Shown here: positions 21,139 through 30,180 of the stretch, piece by piece
Position numbering within the stretch: position 1 is the first letter of the stretch
Layout: each line of letters begins with the position of its first letter
Source of the DNA: AWTP1-13 sp963775835
GTDB lineage: Bacteria > Pseudomonadota > Alphaproteobacteria > Rhizobiales > Hyphomicrobiaceae
DNA length: 64,000 bases
Reading direction: 5' to 3'
Assembly (NCBI GenBank): GCA_963775835.1
Contig: CAVZKV010000004.1
Location: forward strand, 1-64,000
Program-made: the position numbers and the translations under genes
The notes under the pieces: model-generated
Told to the model about the DNA's origin: nothing
The model's database searches: none
The model's input: the letters and a program-made list of their open reading frames with translations, nothing else

Positions 21139-22467
21139 ATGTTGCTGGTCGATCGCGCACTGAACGAGCGGCAGAGGCAAGGCAACCCCATCCGCGTGGG
21201 GATCATCGGTGCAGGCTTCATGAGCCAGGGTCTCACAAATCAGATTGCTCATAGTACCCCCGGTATGCGGGTCGTGGCCGTATCAAATCGCAAGCCTGCG
21301 CGAGCGCTGGAGGTTCTACGCTATTCGGGTTTCGACGGTGCGCGCCTGGTGGATCACCAGTCTGGGTTCGACGCAGAGATCGAGGCGGGGCGCCCGGTGG
21401 CGACGGAGGATGCTTTGCTCGTTGCGCGATCGGATCATGTCGATGTGGTCGTCGATGCGACGGGTTCGGTAGAATTCGGGGCGCACCTTGTCCTCGAGGC
21501 TTTCAAGCACGGCAAGGACGTTGTGTTGATGAACGCCGAGATCGATGCGACCATCGGACCTATATTGCAGGTTTACGCGCGGAAATACGGGGTAATTCTT
21601 TCGGCCTGCGAAGGTGACGAGCCGGGCGTGCAGATGAACCTGTATCGCTGGGTGAAAGGACTAGGATTGATCCCGCGCGTCATTGGAAACATCAAGGGTC
21701 TTCAGGATCCCTACCGCAATCCGACGACCCAAAAGGATTTTGCCGAACGCTGGGGGCAGAACCCGGCGATGGTCACAAGTTTTGCCGATGGATCTAAGAT
21801 TAGCTTTGAGCAGGCCATCGTGGCCAACGCCACGGGATTCAAGGTGCAGTCAAGGGGTATGTCGCGCGGACGGGAATACCGTGGCGATGTCATGAAAATT
21901 GGTGAACTTTATGACATTGACCTGTTGCGTGAGGTGGGCGGTGTTGTCGACTATGTGGTGGGTACGCCGTTAACCAAGGTCTACGTGCTGGCCGAGCACA
22001 CCGATCCAAAGCAGCGCCATTACCTCAACCTCTACAAGATGGGCGAAGGGCCCCTCTATTCGTTCTTCACTCCCTATCACCTAGTCCACTTTGAAGTGCC
22101 TAACGCAATTGCCCGGGTGGTGTTGTTTCGTGATGAGGTTGCCCCGCCGCTCGGCGGACCGGTCGTCGAGGTGTGCGCCGTTGCCAAGCGTGATCTCAAA
22201 GCCGGCGAGACGCTCGACGAACCAGGTATGTACATGACTTACGGCGAGGCCGTAAACGTCGAGGAAATGAGTGCTCGCCAATACTTGCCAGAAGGGCTTG
22301 TCGGGGGTTGCAAGATCAAGCGTGACATTCGCAAAGACGCTGTGATTGCTTATGAAGACGTCGAGCTCCCACCAAATCGCCTGGCAGATAGGCTGCGCGC
22401 CGAACAATACCACCATTTCCGCAGTGAAACATGGCTGCAAGATCTGCTTTGCGCTCCAGCCCAATAG
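21139..22467 (+). CDS. Homoserine-dehydrogenase-like NAD(P) oxidoreductase with C-terminal SAF domain
   Basis: About 442 residues from ATG 21139 (MLLVDRALNERQ), intact. The Rossmann motif is RVGIIGAGFMSQG and VVVDATGSVEFGAH follows; the middle resembles the catalytic region of homoserine dehydrogenase. The C-terminal KRDLKAGETLDEPGMYMTYGEA, then KIKRDIRKDAVIAYEDVELP, is a SAF (antifreeze/sialic-acid-synthase-like) domain. Proteins of this build are often beside cytidylyltransferases and RfbC-like epimerases in glycan loci, which supports a role in an unusual sugar or sugar-acid step rather than threonine synthesis. Substrate unknown. Confidence 0.8.
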   Translation: MLLVDRALNERQRQGNPIRVGIIGAGFMSQGLTNQIAHSTPGMRVVAVSNRKPARALEVLRYSGFDGARLVDHQSGFDAEIEAGRPVATEDALLVARSDHVDVVVDATGSVEFGAHLVLEAFKHGKDVVLMNAEIDATIGPILQVYARKYGVILSACEGDEPGVQMNLYRWVKGLGLIPRVIGNIKGLQDPYRNPTTQKDFAERWGQNPAMVTSFADGSKISFEQAIVANATGFKVQSRGMSRGREYRGDVMKIGELYDIDLLREVGGVVDYVVGTPLTKVYVLAEHTDPKQRHYLNLYKMGEGPLYSFFTPYHLVHFEVPNAIARVVLFRDEVAPPLGGPVVEVCAVAKRDLKAGETLDEPGMYMTYGEAVNVEEMSARQYLPEGLVGGCKIKRDIRKDAVIAYEDVELPPNRLADRLRAEQYHHFRSETWLQDLLCAPAQ

Positions 22468-22833
22468 TTCCCTCCTCCCATTCGGTGACAGCACGGCGGA
22501 CTGATCATTCCTGCGAGCGACGCTAACCAACATCAGTTGAATAGCAGATCGCTGGCATGGCTAGCCGATCGATCGCCTCGGCATTCTCCGATGGCAACTA
22601 CTATGAGCTCGGCCAGCGCCCGCGATGGTCGGAGCCGTTACCGTATGCCCTAGCAACATCGACCCTAATGCGCACCGCGAGCGGTCTGCAGCTCGGATTC
22701 CAATGTCAGGCGCGGTGCAATAGACTATCATCTCCTCGGGAACAGGCCACCACCGACGTTTCGGAAGGCAAGGCCTTGGGCGCTGCAAGCAGGCGGATCG
22801 TTTTGCAGACCGATAGTACCGAAGCACACGAAC
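22468..22833. other. Intergenic region without a recognisable gene
   Basis: About 365 bases between the SAF oxidoreductase and the phosphatase; only short, unsupported frames on either strand. Confidence 0.45.
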
Positions 22834-23586
22834 ATGTTCCATCGCGTTTCGCTCGAGGTAAAATATCCACCGGCCCCGGATGGGTTCGTCATTTATGCCG
22901 TTGGGGATATTCACGGACGCGCAGATTTGCTTGATCAAACTCATGAACTCATTGACAACGACAAGGCTACTTTCAGACCAAATCGAAATTTAGAGGTCTA
23001 TCTGGGCGACTACATAGATCGTGGGCCCGATTCAGCCTCGGTCGTATCTCGCCTCATTGAGCGATCTAGCCAGACCTCGACGATCTTCCTTCGGGGAAAC
23101 CACGAGCAGCTGATGCTCGATTTTCTCGATGGGAAAGACTGCTGGCGGGAGTGGAGCGCCGTGGGCTGCATCCCGTCCTGTCTGTCTTATGGAATAAACC
23201 CAGATCATCTCTTTCGACGCGGGTCGGCCGATGTGGTACGCCAAGCCCTCCGAGAAAGTGTACCGCCGAAGCACGTCAGCTTTTATGCTGATACCGGCTA
23301 CTATTGCTGTGTCTGGCCCTATTTGTTCGTCATGCAGGTATCAGGCCGGGCATCAGGCTTGAGGATCAAGACCCGGCGGACTTGCTCAATATCCGGCAAA
23401 GCTTTCTAGAATTTGAAGGGAGACTTCGGGCATATAGTGGTACATGGTCATACTCCGGTCGACTTTCCTGATCTCCGCAAAAACCGAATCAATATCGATA
23501 CTGGTGCTTTTGCGACGAGCCGGTTAACGTGCTTGCGGATAGATTGCGACGGTGCGCGGGTTTTAACCCCCTTCAGATCCGGCTAA
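22834..23586 (+). CDS. Metallophosphoesterase, Ser/Thr protein phosphatase type, two frame breaks near the C-terminus
   Basis: PPP-family phosphatase with two metal ions. Motifs in order: GDIHGRADLL, GDYIDRGPDS and LRGNHEQLML in the first frame. FVHAGIRPG comes after a break near 23330. VVHGHTPVDFPD and NRINIDTGAF come after another near 23420, ending at TAA 23586. All five metal and phosphate motifs are therefore present. The full length of about 250 residues is normal for the bacterial type. Such genes recur in exopolysaccharide loci, perhaps reversing kinase signalling; that is inference. Confidence 0.86.
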
Positions 23587-23874
23587 CGGTTGCCTTTCTG
23601 CACGAAGGGGTTGAGCCTGATCGGGGTGGGGCCGAAAAACAGCGACTTCTCTCCCATCGGCAAATGCGGATGCCAACGGCGCCCATTCCTTGACCGTCCG
23701 TCGCGCGACGACGTACAATTCTTTCGCTTTGGCAAGTTGCGATTGCGTGCGGTCACGCACTGCTCACAGAGTTTGCTCGTGGCCGCTGAGTATCATCGGT
23801 GGTCCTCTGTTTCGTACAGCGGATCATCTGCAGGATCGACGAGATTTCCAGGAACCGGGCTGAAAGGGGAGGCC

Positions 23875-24858
23875 ATGGGCAGAGCTCGAACTATACCGCG
23901 GAGACCTCGTCGAGGTAAGAAGTCCAAACGAGATTCTCGCTACGCTCGATGCCCAGGGACGGCACGAGGGCCTTCCCTTTATGCCTGAGATGATCCCGTT
24001 TTGTGGCCGCCGCTTCGTCGTTTGGCGGCGTGCGGACAAGGTCTGCGACACCGTGGACTACAGCGGTAGCCGGCGGCTGCGCGACGGTGTCATCCTCGGC
24101 GACCTTCGCTGTGACGGCTCCGCGCATGACGGCTGTCAGGCGGAGTGCCGCATCTTCTGGAAGACGGCGTGGCTCCGGCGCGTTTCCGATAACACGCCGC
24201 CCTCACCCTCATTCTCGTCGGAGGACTTCGAGGCGCTGCGCGCGCGAACTCAGCCTTACACCCGCTCGGTGGTCGAGTTGACGGAAAGAACGAACCCACG
24301 TACCGTTGTCAGAACACCGATTTGCCAAAGTGCACCGAGTTCCTCAGCGTCTGGGACCCGCGCCCATACTTGAATGAGTATGCGTCGGGCAACGTCTCGC
24401 TCGGGCACTTCTTGAGGGTGACCTCTCGCGCTGCGGTGACCGAGCCGATGCGGAAGTTAGGACTCGTCCCGGAAATCCACCTGCCGGGCACCGCGAAGAA
24501 AGACGACAGATTTCCGGGCCTCGACCTCCGGCCAGGCGAGTGGGTCCGGGTGAAGTCGAAAGAGGAGATCGCCCGCACCCTCACCCCGGACGGCAGGAGC
24601 CTCGGAATGTGGTTCGATCGGGAGATGCTGCCCTATTGCGGCAAGGTCTATCGAGTGCGGCAGCGCATCTCACGCTTCATCCATGAGCGCAACGGCCGGA
24701 TGTTGACCCTCAAGACCGCGCCAGTCACGCTTGAGGGCGTGGTGTGCTCAGGGGATCGTAGCATCTGCCGCTGGTTCTGCCCGCGGGAAATCTACCCCTA
24801 CTGGCGCGAATTCTGGCTGGAGAGGGTGCCTCCGCCGGGGAAGGGGGCCCCTAGCTAA
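23875..24858 (+). CDS. Internally duplicated cysteine-containing protein of unknown function, two frame breaks
   Basis: No function known to me. The protein consists of two related units. Unit 1 (about 23897-24186) reads GDLVEVRSPNEILATLDAQG, EMIPFCGRRF, then RCDGSAHDGCQAEC and FWKTAWLRRV. Unit 2 (about 24532-24831) reads GEWVRVKSKEEIARTLTPDG, EMLPYCGKVYRV, then VVCSGDRSICRWFC and YWREFWLERV. The Cys in the PFCG/PYCG step and the C-x(n)-C-x3-C group are kept in both units, suggesting metal or disulfide use. ATG 23875 with AGGGGAGG upstream is the likely start, followed at once by a break; another lies near 24310. It sits between a phosphatase and a glycosyltransferase. Confidence 0.72.
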
Positions 24859-25108
24859 AAACGCGCGCCCCCCGCATTTACGAGGCACGGGGAGGGGCCA
24901 GAGACTTACGCCAGCACAGCGGAAGACCGCGGAAGAATTCGGTCGCCACCCCTTGTGCCCGAGCACAGCGCCGATACGCCGAAACAGTCGGGACAGACTG
25001 ATGGCATCCGCAAACGCTTGTTCTAACCGGCATCCCTCGATGGCGGGAATAGTCATCGTGATCAAGCATGCTTGAACCTCAGCATCATGTAACCGGCACC
25101 GGCACACC

Positions 25109-26264
25109 ATGAACATCGCACTAATCGGAGGTGTGGGCTTGCAAGGTAAGGTATTGTTACTGTCGCAGCGCCGGATTGCCGATCTCGTCGCGTATTGCCT
25201 CGCCTACGAATTCGAGGACACTTTCGCAGCCGTTACGGATGCCCAGCGAATTGACGCGACCGACCTGCCGGGTCTGGAGTTCTCCCGGCGCGCCTACAAG
25301 CTTGCGCGCCTGATATCCGGGTCGCCCAGGCTTGCGCGCCGACTTGCGCCTTACCCGCGGAACAAGGTGATTTTGGAGCGCGACTTCGAACTCTTTTTTC
25401 CGGTGTTCAGCCACACCTACGAATTGTATTCGCTCGAGACGATCCCCAACTGGCGCGAGCGCTGCCACAAGGCGGCGTGCTTCATCTCCGAAGTCTGGTC
25501 GGATATGCTGCCGGAATATCTGCTCGAGCTCCTATCTGCCTTTGACCACATCTTTCTTGGGCATCGTCACTGCGTCCAGGATGTGGCGCGCATCACCGGT
25601 CGACCGTGCACCTACCTGCCGCTCGCGGTTGACGTGCTGCGTTTCGCGCCCGCATCCATCGATCAGCCGCGCCCGATCGATGTCTGCAACATCGGCCGGC
25701 GCTCGCCGGTCACGCATCAGGCGCTGCTCGAGGAGGCCGAGCGGCAGCAGAGCTTCTACTACTACGACACCGTGGCTGCGAGCGGCAGCCGACCTGAAGC
25801 AGCGCACGTTCCGCGTCGACAGCCCGCACGAACATCGCCGCATGCTGGCGACCATACTCAAACACAGCCGCTACTACATCGCCAATCGCAGCCATATCAA
25901 CAGACCCGAATTCACGGCAGGTCGTGATGAGATCTCTGCGCGGTTCTACGAGGGTGCCGCAGCGGGTACGGTGATGATCGGCGAGGCGCCGCGAACCGAG
26001 GAATTCAAACGGCAGTTCGATTGGCCGGATGCGGTAATTCACGTGCCGTTCGATTCTCCCGATATTGGCCGTATCCTCGCCGACCTGAATGGCGACCCCG
26101 AGCGGTTGCGAGCGGTTCGGCGCAACAATGCTCGGGAGGCCGCGCTCAGGCACGACTGGCTGCATCGAATTCGGGTGGTGTTCGACACCCTCGGTCTGGC
26201 GCCCACCGAGCGGATGCAGGCTCGCAAGCAACAGCTTGACGCGATTGCTTCGCAGGCGATTTGA
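25109..26264 (+). CDS. GT-B glycosyltransferase with C-terminal Glyco_trans_1_2 type domain, one frame break
   Basis: About 385 residues. The N-terminal half (MNIALIGGVGLQGKVLLLS, FISEVWSDMLPEYLLELL) precedes CTYLPLAVDVLRFAP and CNIGRRSPVTHQALL, typical of CgeB/SpsA-linked GT-B enzymes. After one break near 25785 the C-terminal domain reads RRMLATILKHSRYYIANRSH, then SARFYEGAAAGTVMIGEAP and VIHVPFDSPDI, the donor-binding half. Strong ATG 25109. Lies 250 bases after the Cys-rich gene; probably one more transferase for the repeat unit. Specificity unknown. Confidence 0.78.
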
Positions 26265-26698
26265 GAGCAATCAACAACGGCGCGCAGGACGCGGTTGCGA
26301 TTGGGCAGCCAAAGTCATCGATCCAATCGGCGGTGCGCCGCTTGCCGTGGAACGCGCTGCGGCGTCCCATCGCTGCGAAATTGTGGCGATGAACACTCTG
26401 CAACGTCGCTAGGTCGAGGGGGCAGAGGCAACCGTTGAAGTCGCACGGGCAAGTGCCCACGACTTCGCCAATCTACTGCTCTATGTGAAGCGGTACGCTT
26501 TACGTGGTATGTAAGCCCACCGGGCGGCGGAAATAGCCTGGCCGCGACGATGACAAGCAATTGTCAAAGTTTATCCTTGGTGTGAAGTTCGCTGAAGAGC
26601 TGGAGATCAAGCCAGCAACCGCCCCGCAACCTGCAATCGCCGCCTGACCATAAGGTCGTCACCAAGAATTCGCATTAGCTCACAACAACGGAATGGTC
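26265..26698. other. Intergenic region without a recognisable gene
   Basis: About 430 bases between the glycosyltransferase and the flippase; only short unsupported frames, no clear promoter seen. Confidence 0.4.
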
Positions 26699-28237
26699 AT
26701 GAGCGTCTACTTTAGCGACCACTCGATCGAAGCCGACCACGGACGCCGTTCGTTGCGCGCCGGTGCCGTGATCATGGCGCGCGAGCAGCTTGTCATAGTC
26801 AATTCAGCTCGTCACGCTTCTCATCCTGACGCGCCTCCTTTCTCCCGAGGACTACGGTTTGGTAGGCATGGTGACCGCGATCACGGTTTTTGCGCCACTG
26901 CTCGTGAGTCTTGGTACACCGGACGCCGTGGTCCAGCGCAGTCGCATCACTGAGAAGGAGATCAGCGCACTGTTCTGGATCAGCCTGGCCTTGGGTGCAG
27001 TGCTGCGCTGTTGATGGCTGCGTGTGGACCGCTGATTGCGCGGTTCTATGGTGAGCCGAGATTGACGTTGATTGCGGGGGTCTCAGCGCTCACATTCATA
27101 GTGTGCGCACTATCGTGCCAGCACAGCACTCTCTTGCGAAGGGCAATGAAATTCAAGGATTTGGCCTCAGTCGAGGTCGGTGCGAATCTGCTCAGCGCGG
27201 GTGGAGCGATTGCGATGGCTTTCTACGGGCTCGAGTACTGGGCCTTGGTGCTGAGACCGCTGATGCTATCGTCTTTCATCGCCTTCGGGGTTTGGTTTAT
27301 TGTCGCTGGGTGCCAGGGCACCCAGTAATGTCGGCCGGTGCAAAGGAAATGCTGCGACAGGGACTGCACAGCACGGGTTTCTCCCTCACGGACTATATCG
27401 CAGGTTCAAGCGACCGGATCGCGATCGGCTACCGAAGTGGTGCAGACTCCGCTCGGCTATTACCAGAATGCGATGTTCATATATGAAAATTTGCTTGCCC
27501 TGCTGGTCACGCCCGTGCACGGGGTCGCGGTTACCAGCCTCAGCAAGGCACAAAATGACCTGGATGAGCTTCGTCGTCTTTGGCGCAAGGCCCTTTCGAC
27601 GCTCGGGTTCTATGCGATGCCTGCATTCGGTATTCTGGCAGTGACGGGTCAGGATCTCGTAATTGTGCTGTTCGGAAGCAAATGGGCCCAGGCGGGAGTT
27701 CTCATCAGCATTCTCGCCTTGCGCGGCATTCCGCACGCGGTCGAGCGCACCTTGGGGTGGCTCCACGTGGCGGCCGGCAGAACCGATCGCTGGATGCGCT
27801 GGGGACTGGTTGCGATGTGCGCGCAAGTCTGATGGCGATCATTCTGTGGCCTGCGTTACGGGCCGACCGGTGTCAGCATTGCACTCGTCGTGTCCACGTT
27901 TATTCTGTTTGTTCCTGCAATCCTCTACGCCGGGCGCCCCCTTGGCATTAGCGCGACGGATTTGATTGCGGTCGTTTGGCGGCCGATGGCGGCGTCCTTA
28001 TTGTCAGCAGCAATCGGATTCACGTTGCGGTTCACAGTTCTCATGGACATGTCAACTATATTAAGGATCGCTGTATTGATTTTGGCGTATATGACGATAT
28101 ATCTTTTTATAATTGTCGGATTACTTCGCGAACATATGCCTATCCAGGTCGTCCTCGTTCTGGTACGGGACGCCCTACCCGGTGCGCTTTGCTCGACATT
28201 TGCCGGCCTGGTGCTTTCGCGACGGTCGCGGCTCTGA
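26699..28237 (+). CDS. Wzx-type oligosaccharide flippase (MOP superfamily), at least four frame breaks
   Basis: Flips lipid-linked repeat units across the inner membrane. Reading through the breaks gives SLRAGAVIMAREQ, then QLVTLLILTRLLSPEDYGLV (the Wzx N-terminal signature), GTPDAVVQRSRITEKEISAL and LRRAMKFKDLASVEV. SDRIAIGYRSGADSLGYYQNA and VAVTSLSKAQNDLDELRRLW follow, then a C-terminal membrane part from about 27890. Breaks lie near 26800, 27010 (GCTGCGCTG lacks one G), 27325, 27445 and 27835. All parts are in order, so this is probably a sound gene with indels in the read. ATG 26699 has GGA upstream. Confidence 0.82.
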
Positions 28238-28428
28238 GTTTAACGGTTAGTTCCCATCCTTGTTAGCCTCGAACAGGTCGAGAGCGCTTCGCACATTCTC
28301 AAGAATTACCTTGGCGCTTTTGTCCACAGAAAGCTTGCAAGTGCAGTGGGTTCTTGTGGCGTACGGAAAGCGAAGCGAAACGTGCGGACAACGAACGAGT
28401 AGCCAATATCAGGTTGCCTCAGGGGAAC

Positions 28429-28959
28429 TCAGGCCGTCCGATCGTCGCGCTGGATTGCCAGAATAGTCTTGCCCAGGAGCACGAAATCCAGGCCCATGGA
28501 CCAATTGCTCACATAGTAGCGGTCGAGCGCAATCTCGGTCCGGTGCTCGCTGAAAGGTCGGTTGCAAGTTGGCCAAAGGCTGATCAAACCCGGACGCGCC
28601 AGCAAGCACTCCGGTGCCTGAACAAAGTAGGTCCCGAACTCAGCCGCAGCACGTGGCCGCGGTCCGATCAGGCTCATCTCCCCGCGTATGACATTTAAGA
28701 GCCGTGGCAGTTGATCGAGACCAGACGCGTGCAGCGCCTCTGCCACGCGCTCGACCCAATGACTGGAGCTATTCACATCCCCGGTGGGGATGCGGAACTT
28801 GTAACCAACAAAAGTCCGACCACCACGACCAATCAGGCGTTCGCAAAGGATGGCCGAATCCGCTGACAACAAACGGATGAGAACGGCGGTCGCAAGCATG
28901 ATTGGCATCAGCACCAGGAGCGCGATACCAGCCGTCGCAATGTCGAAAGCTCTTTTCAA
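28429..28959 (-). CDS. Undecaprenyl-phosphate sugar transferase (intact copy)
   Basis: 176 residues. Starts MKRAFDIATAGIALLVL (N-terminal hairpin helix), then LCERLIGRGGRTFVGYKFR, LDQLPRLLNVIRGEMSLIGPRP and LARPGLISLW, and ends with DRYYVSNWSMGLDFVLLGKT. The catalytic Asp-Glu-type region is altered: the common DELPQLxN reads LDQLPRLLN, so the usual Glu is Gln. It starts repeat-unit assembly by loading a sugar phosphate on the lipid carrier. Two decayed relatives lie at 1955-2466 and 55261-55590. Convergent with the flippase gene, 190 bases apart. Confidence 0.88.
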   Translation of the reverse strand: MKRAFDIATAGIALLVLMPIMLATAVLIRLLSADSAILCERLIGRGGRTFVGYKFRIPTGDVNSSSHWVERVAEALHASGLDQLPRLLNVIRGEMSLIGPRPRAAAEFGTYFVQAPECLLARPGLISLWPTCNRPFSEHRTEIALDRYYVSNWSMGLDFVLLGKTILAIQRDDRTA

Positions 28960-29138
28960 CGATCCCCCGAGGGGGGAAGGCTTGAAATTTCTTCGAGCAC
29001 CCGGCTCGCAGAATTTAGCCCCGACCTTGCAATCGAGTTGCGCATTTCAGCTCGCGCGAACCAGGGTTCGCGCCCCCACACGCACTTCCGTGCCTACCTA
29101 TTGTGATTTTGACGCCACCGCTCAGCTTATGCGCGGCA

Positions 29139-29354
29139 CTAGTCTTTGCGCCGAAATCGGTTCGCCAGCAGGAGAGCTGACAGCACGCCTCCGACTAAGG
29201 GCAGTCCAACACCGATGACTGGCGCCGGGCCAGGTCGCACGGATGGTGGAACTGAAGTTGAAATTACCGGTAGTCTTTGCTCAGCAAAGCTGGGACTGGC
29301 CATCACCGAGAATATGAGCATGCCCCCACCACCAAGTACGCGAAACACTGTCAT
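29139..29354 (-). CDS. Tiny exported protein with exosortase-type C-terminal sorting tail
   Basis: 71 residues from ATG 29354. Three parts: a signal peptide (VFRVLGGGGMLIFSVMASPS then FA), a short linker rich in Pro and Ser, and a tail made of GPAPVIGVGLP, a hydrophobic helix (LVGGVLSALLLA) and a basic end (NRFRRKD). Motif-helix-Arg tails of this kind are the recognised shape of exosortase substrates (PEP-CTERM-like), although the motif here is not PEP. An exosortase gene lies at the other end of the glycan locus. What the protein does on the surface is unknown. Confidence 0.68.
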   Translation of the reverse strand: MTVFRVLGGGGMLIFSVMASPSFAEQRLPVISTSVPPSVRPGPAPVIGVGLPLVGGVLSALLLANRFRRKD

Positions 29355-30180
29355 CGGAACCCCCGTATTCACGACACCCACACCATCTTGTTGCGCGTGC
29401 CGGGTGGGGCAATCCCCACACGCGCAGTCCAATATAAACGATATGGCCTGGAATAATGTAGCTACCAGGCAACAGTCGATGAAAAACTGATAAACTGCCT
29501 ACAATTCATATCAGCAATTCATCAGCGAGAGTTTGAATTAGGGTCACTTGCACTTAGCGATCCGGCCTTGGCTTCCAGTTTTTAGGCGCCGAATCATGGA
29601 GTTAAGTAGCTACCGGTACCTCCCACCCGAGTTGCGCCGACCGCGCGGCAGAGCGTGAGGACGACCCACGTTGGTCGCTCAGCGCGGACCGGCGGAAAAG
29701 TGGTTGTGTCGGCGCGATTAGTTCATGCAGCTGATCTTGGGGGTGATCCGGTGGTCATACCCCCATCAAACCTGTCTTTGAGACGCCGGTTGGGCAGACG
29801 CTCGACGAAAGAGGCTTCGCAAAGGGCACCAACCAACCTTGGCCAGATGATCCCTCGGCTGCTGATCGATGGCGATGTTCGATGAATCTGCTCAGGGTTG
29901 TGACAGTCAACACCGCCGAACAAATGACGAGGCTGATCCGCCTCGGTCGACCACTCGGCGTTTCACTCAGTATAGCGCGACAATCTGGATGAGAACGTCT
30001 TCACCTTGATTGTCGCGCCGACCGCTGCACTGAAGCTCTAACCCGGCCACCTGCTGCGCGACCTCGGTGTTTCACAAACGTCGCGAAAAGACTGGAAGTC
30101 GCACGCTCGCCAACGCGCGCTGCAGCCTTTGCCGCAATCACCCCAAGGTCGATAAGCGGAACGCGAGCCCGTTCGATGCG
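29355..30180. other. Long intergenic region without a recognisable gene
   Basis: About 820 bases between the small tail protein and the GH9 gene. Several short frames exist but none has an RBS or family match. It separates the last glycan-locus genes from the GH9 3' end. Confidence 0.45.
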
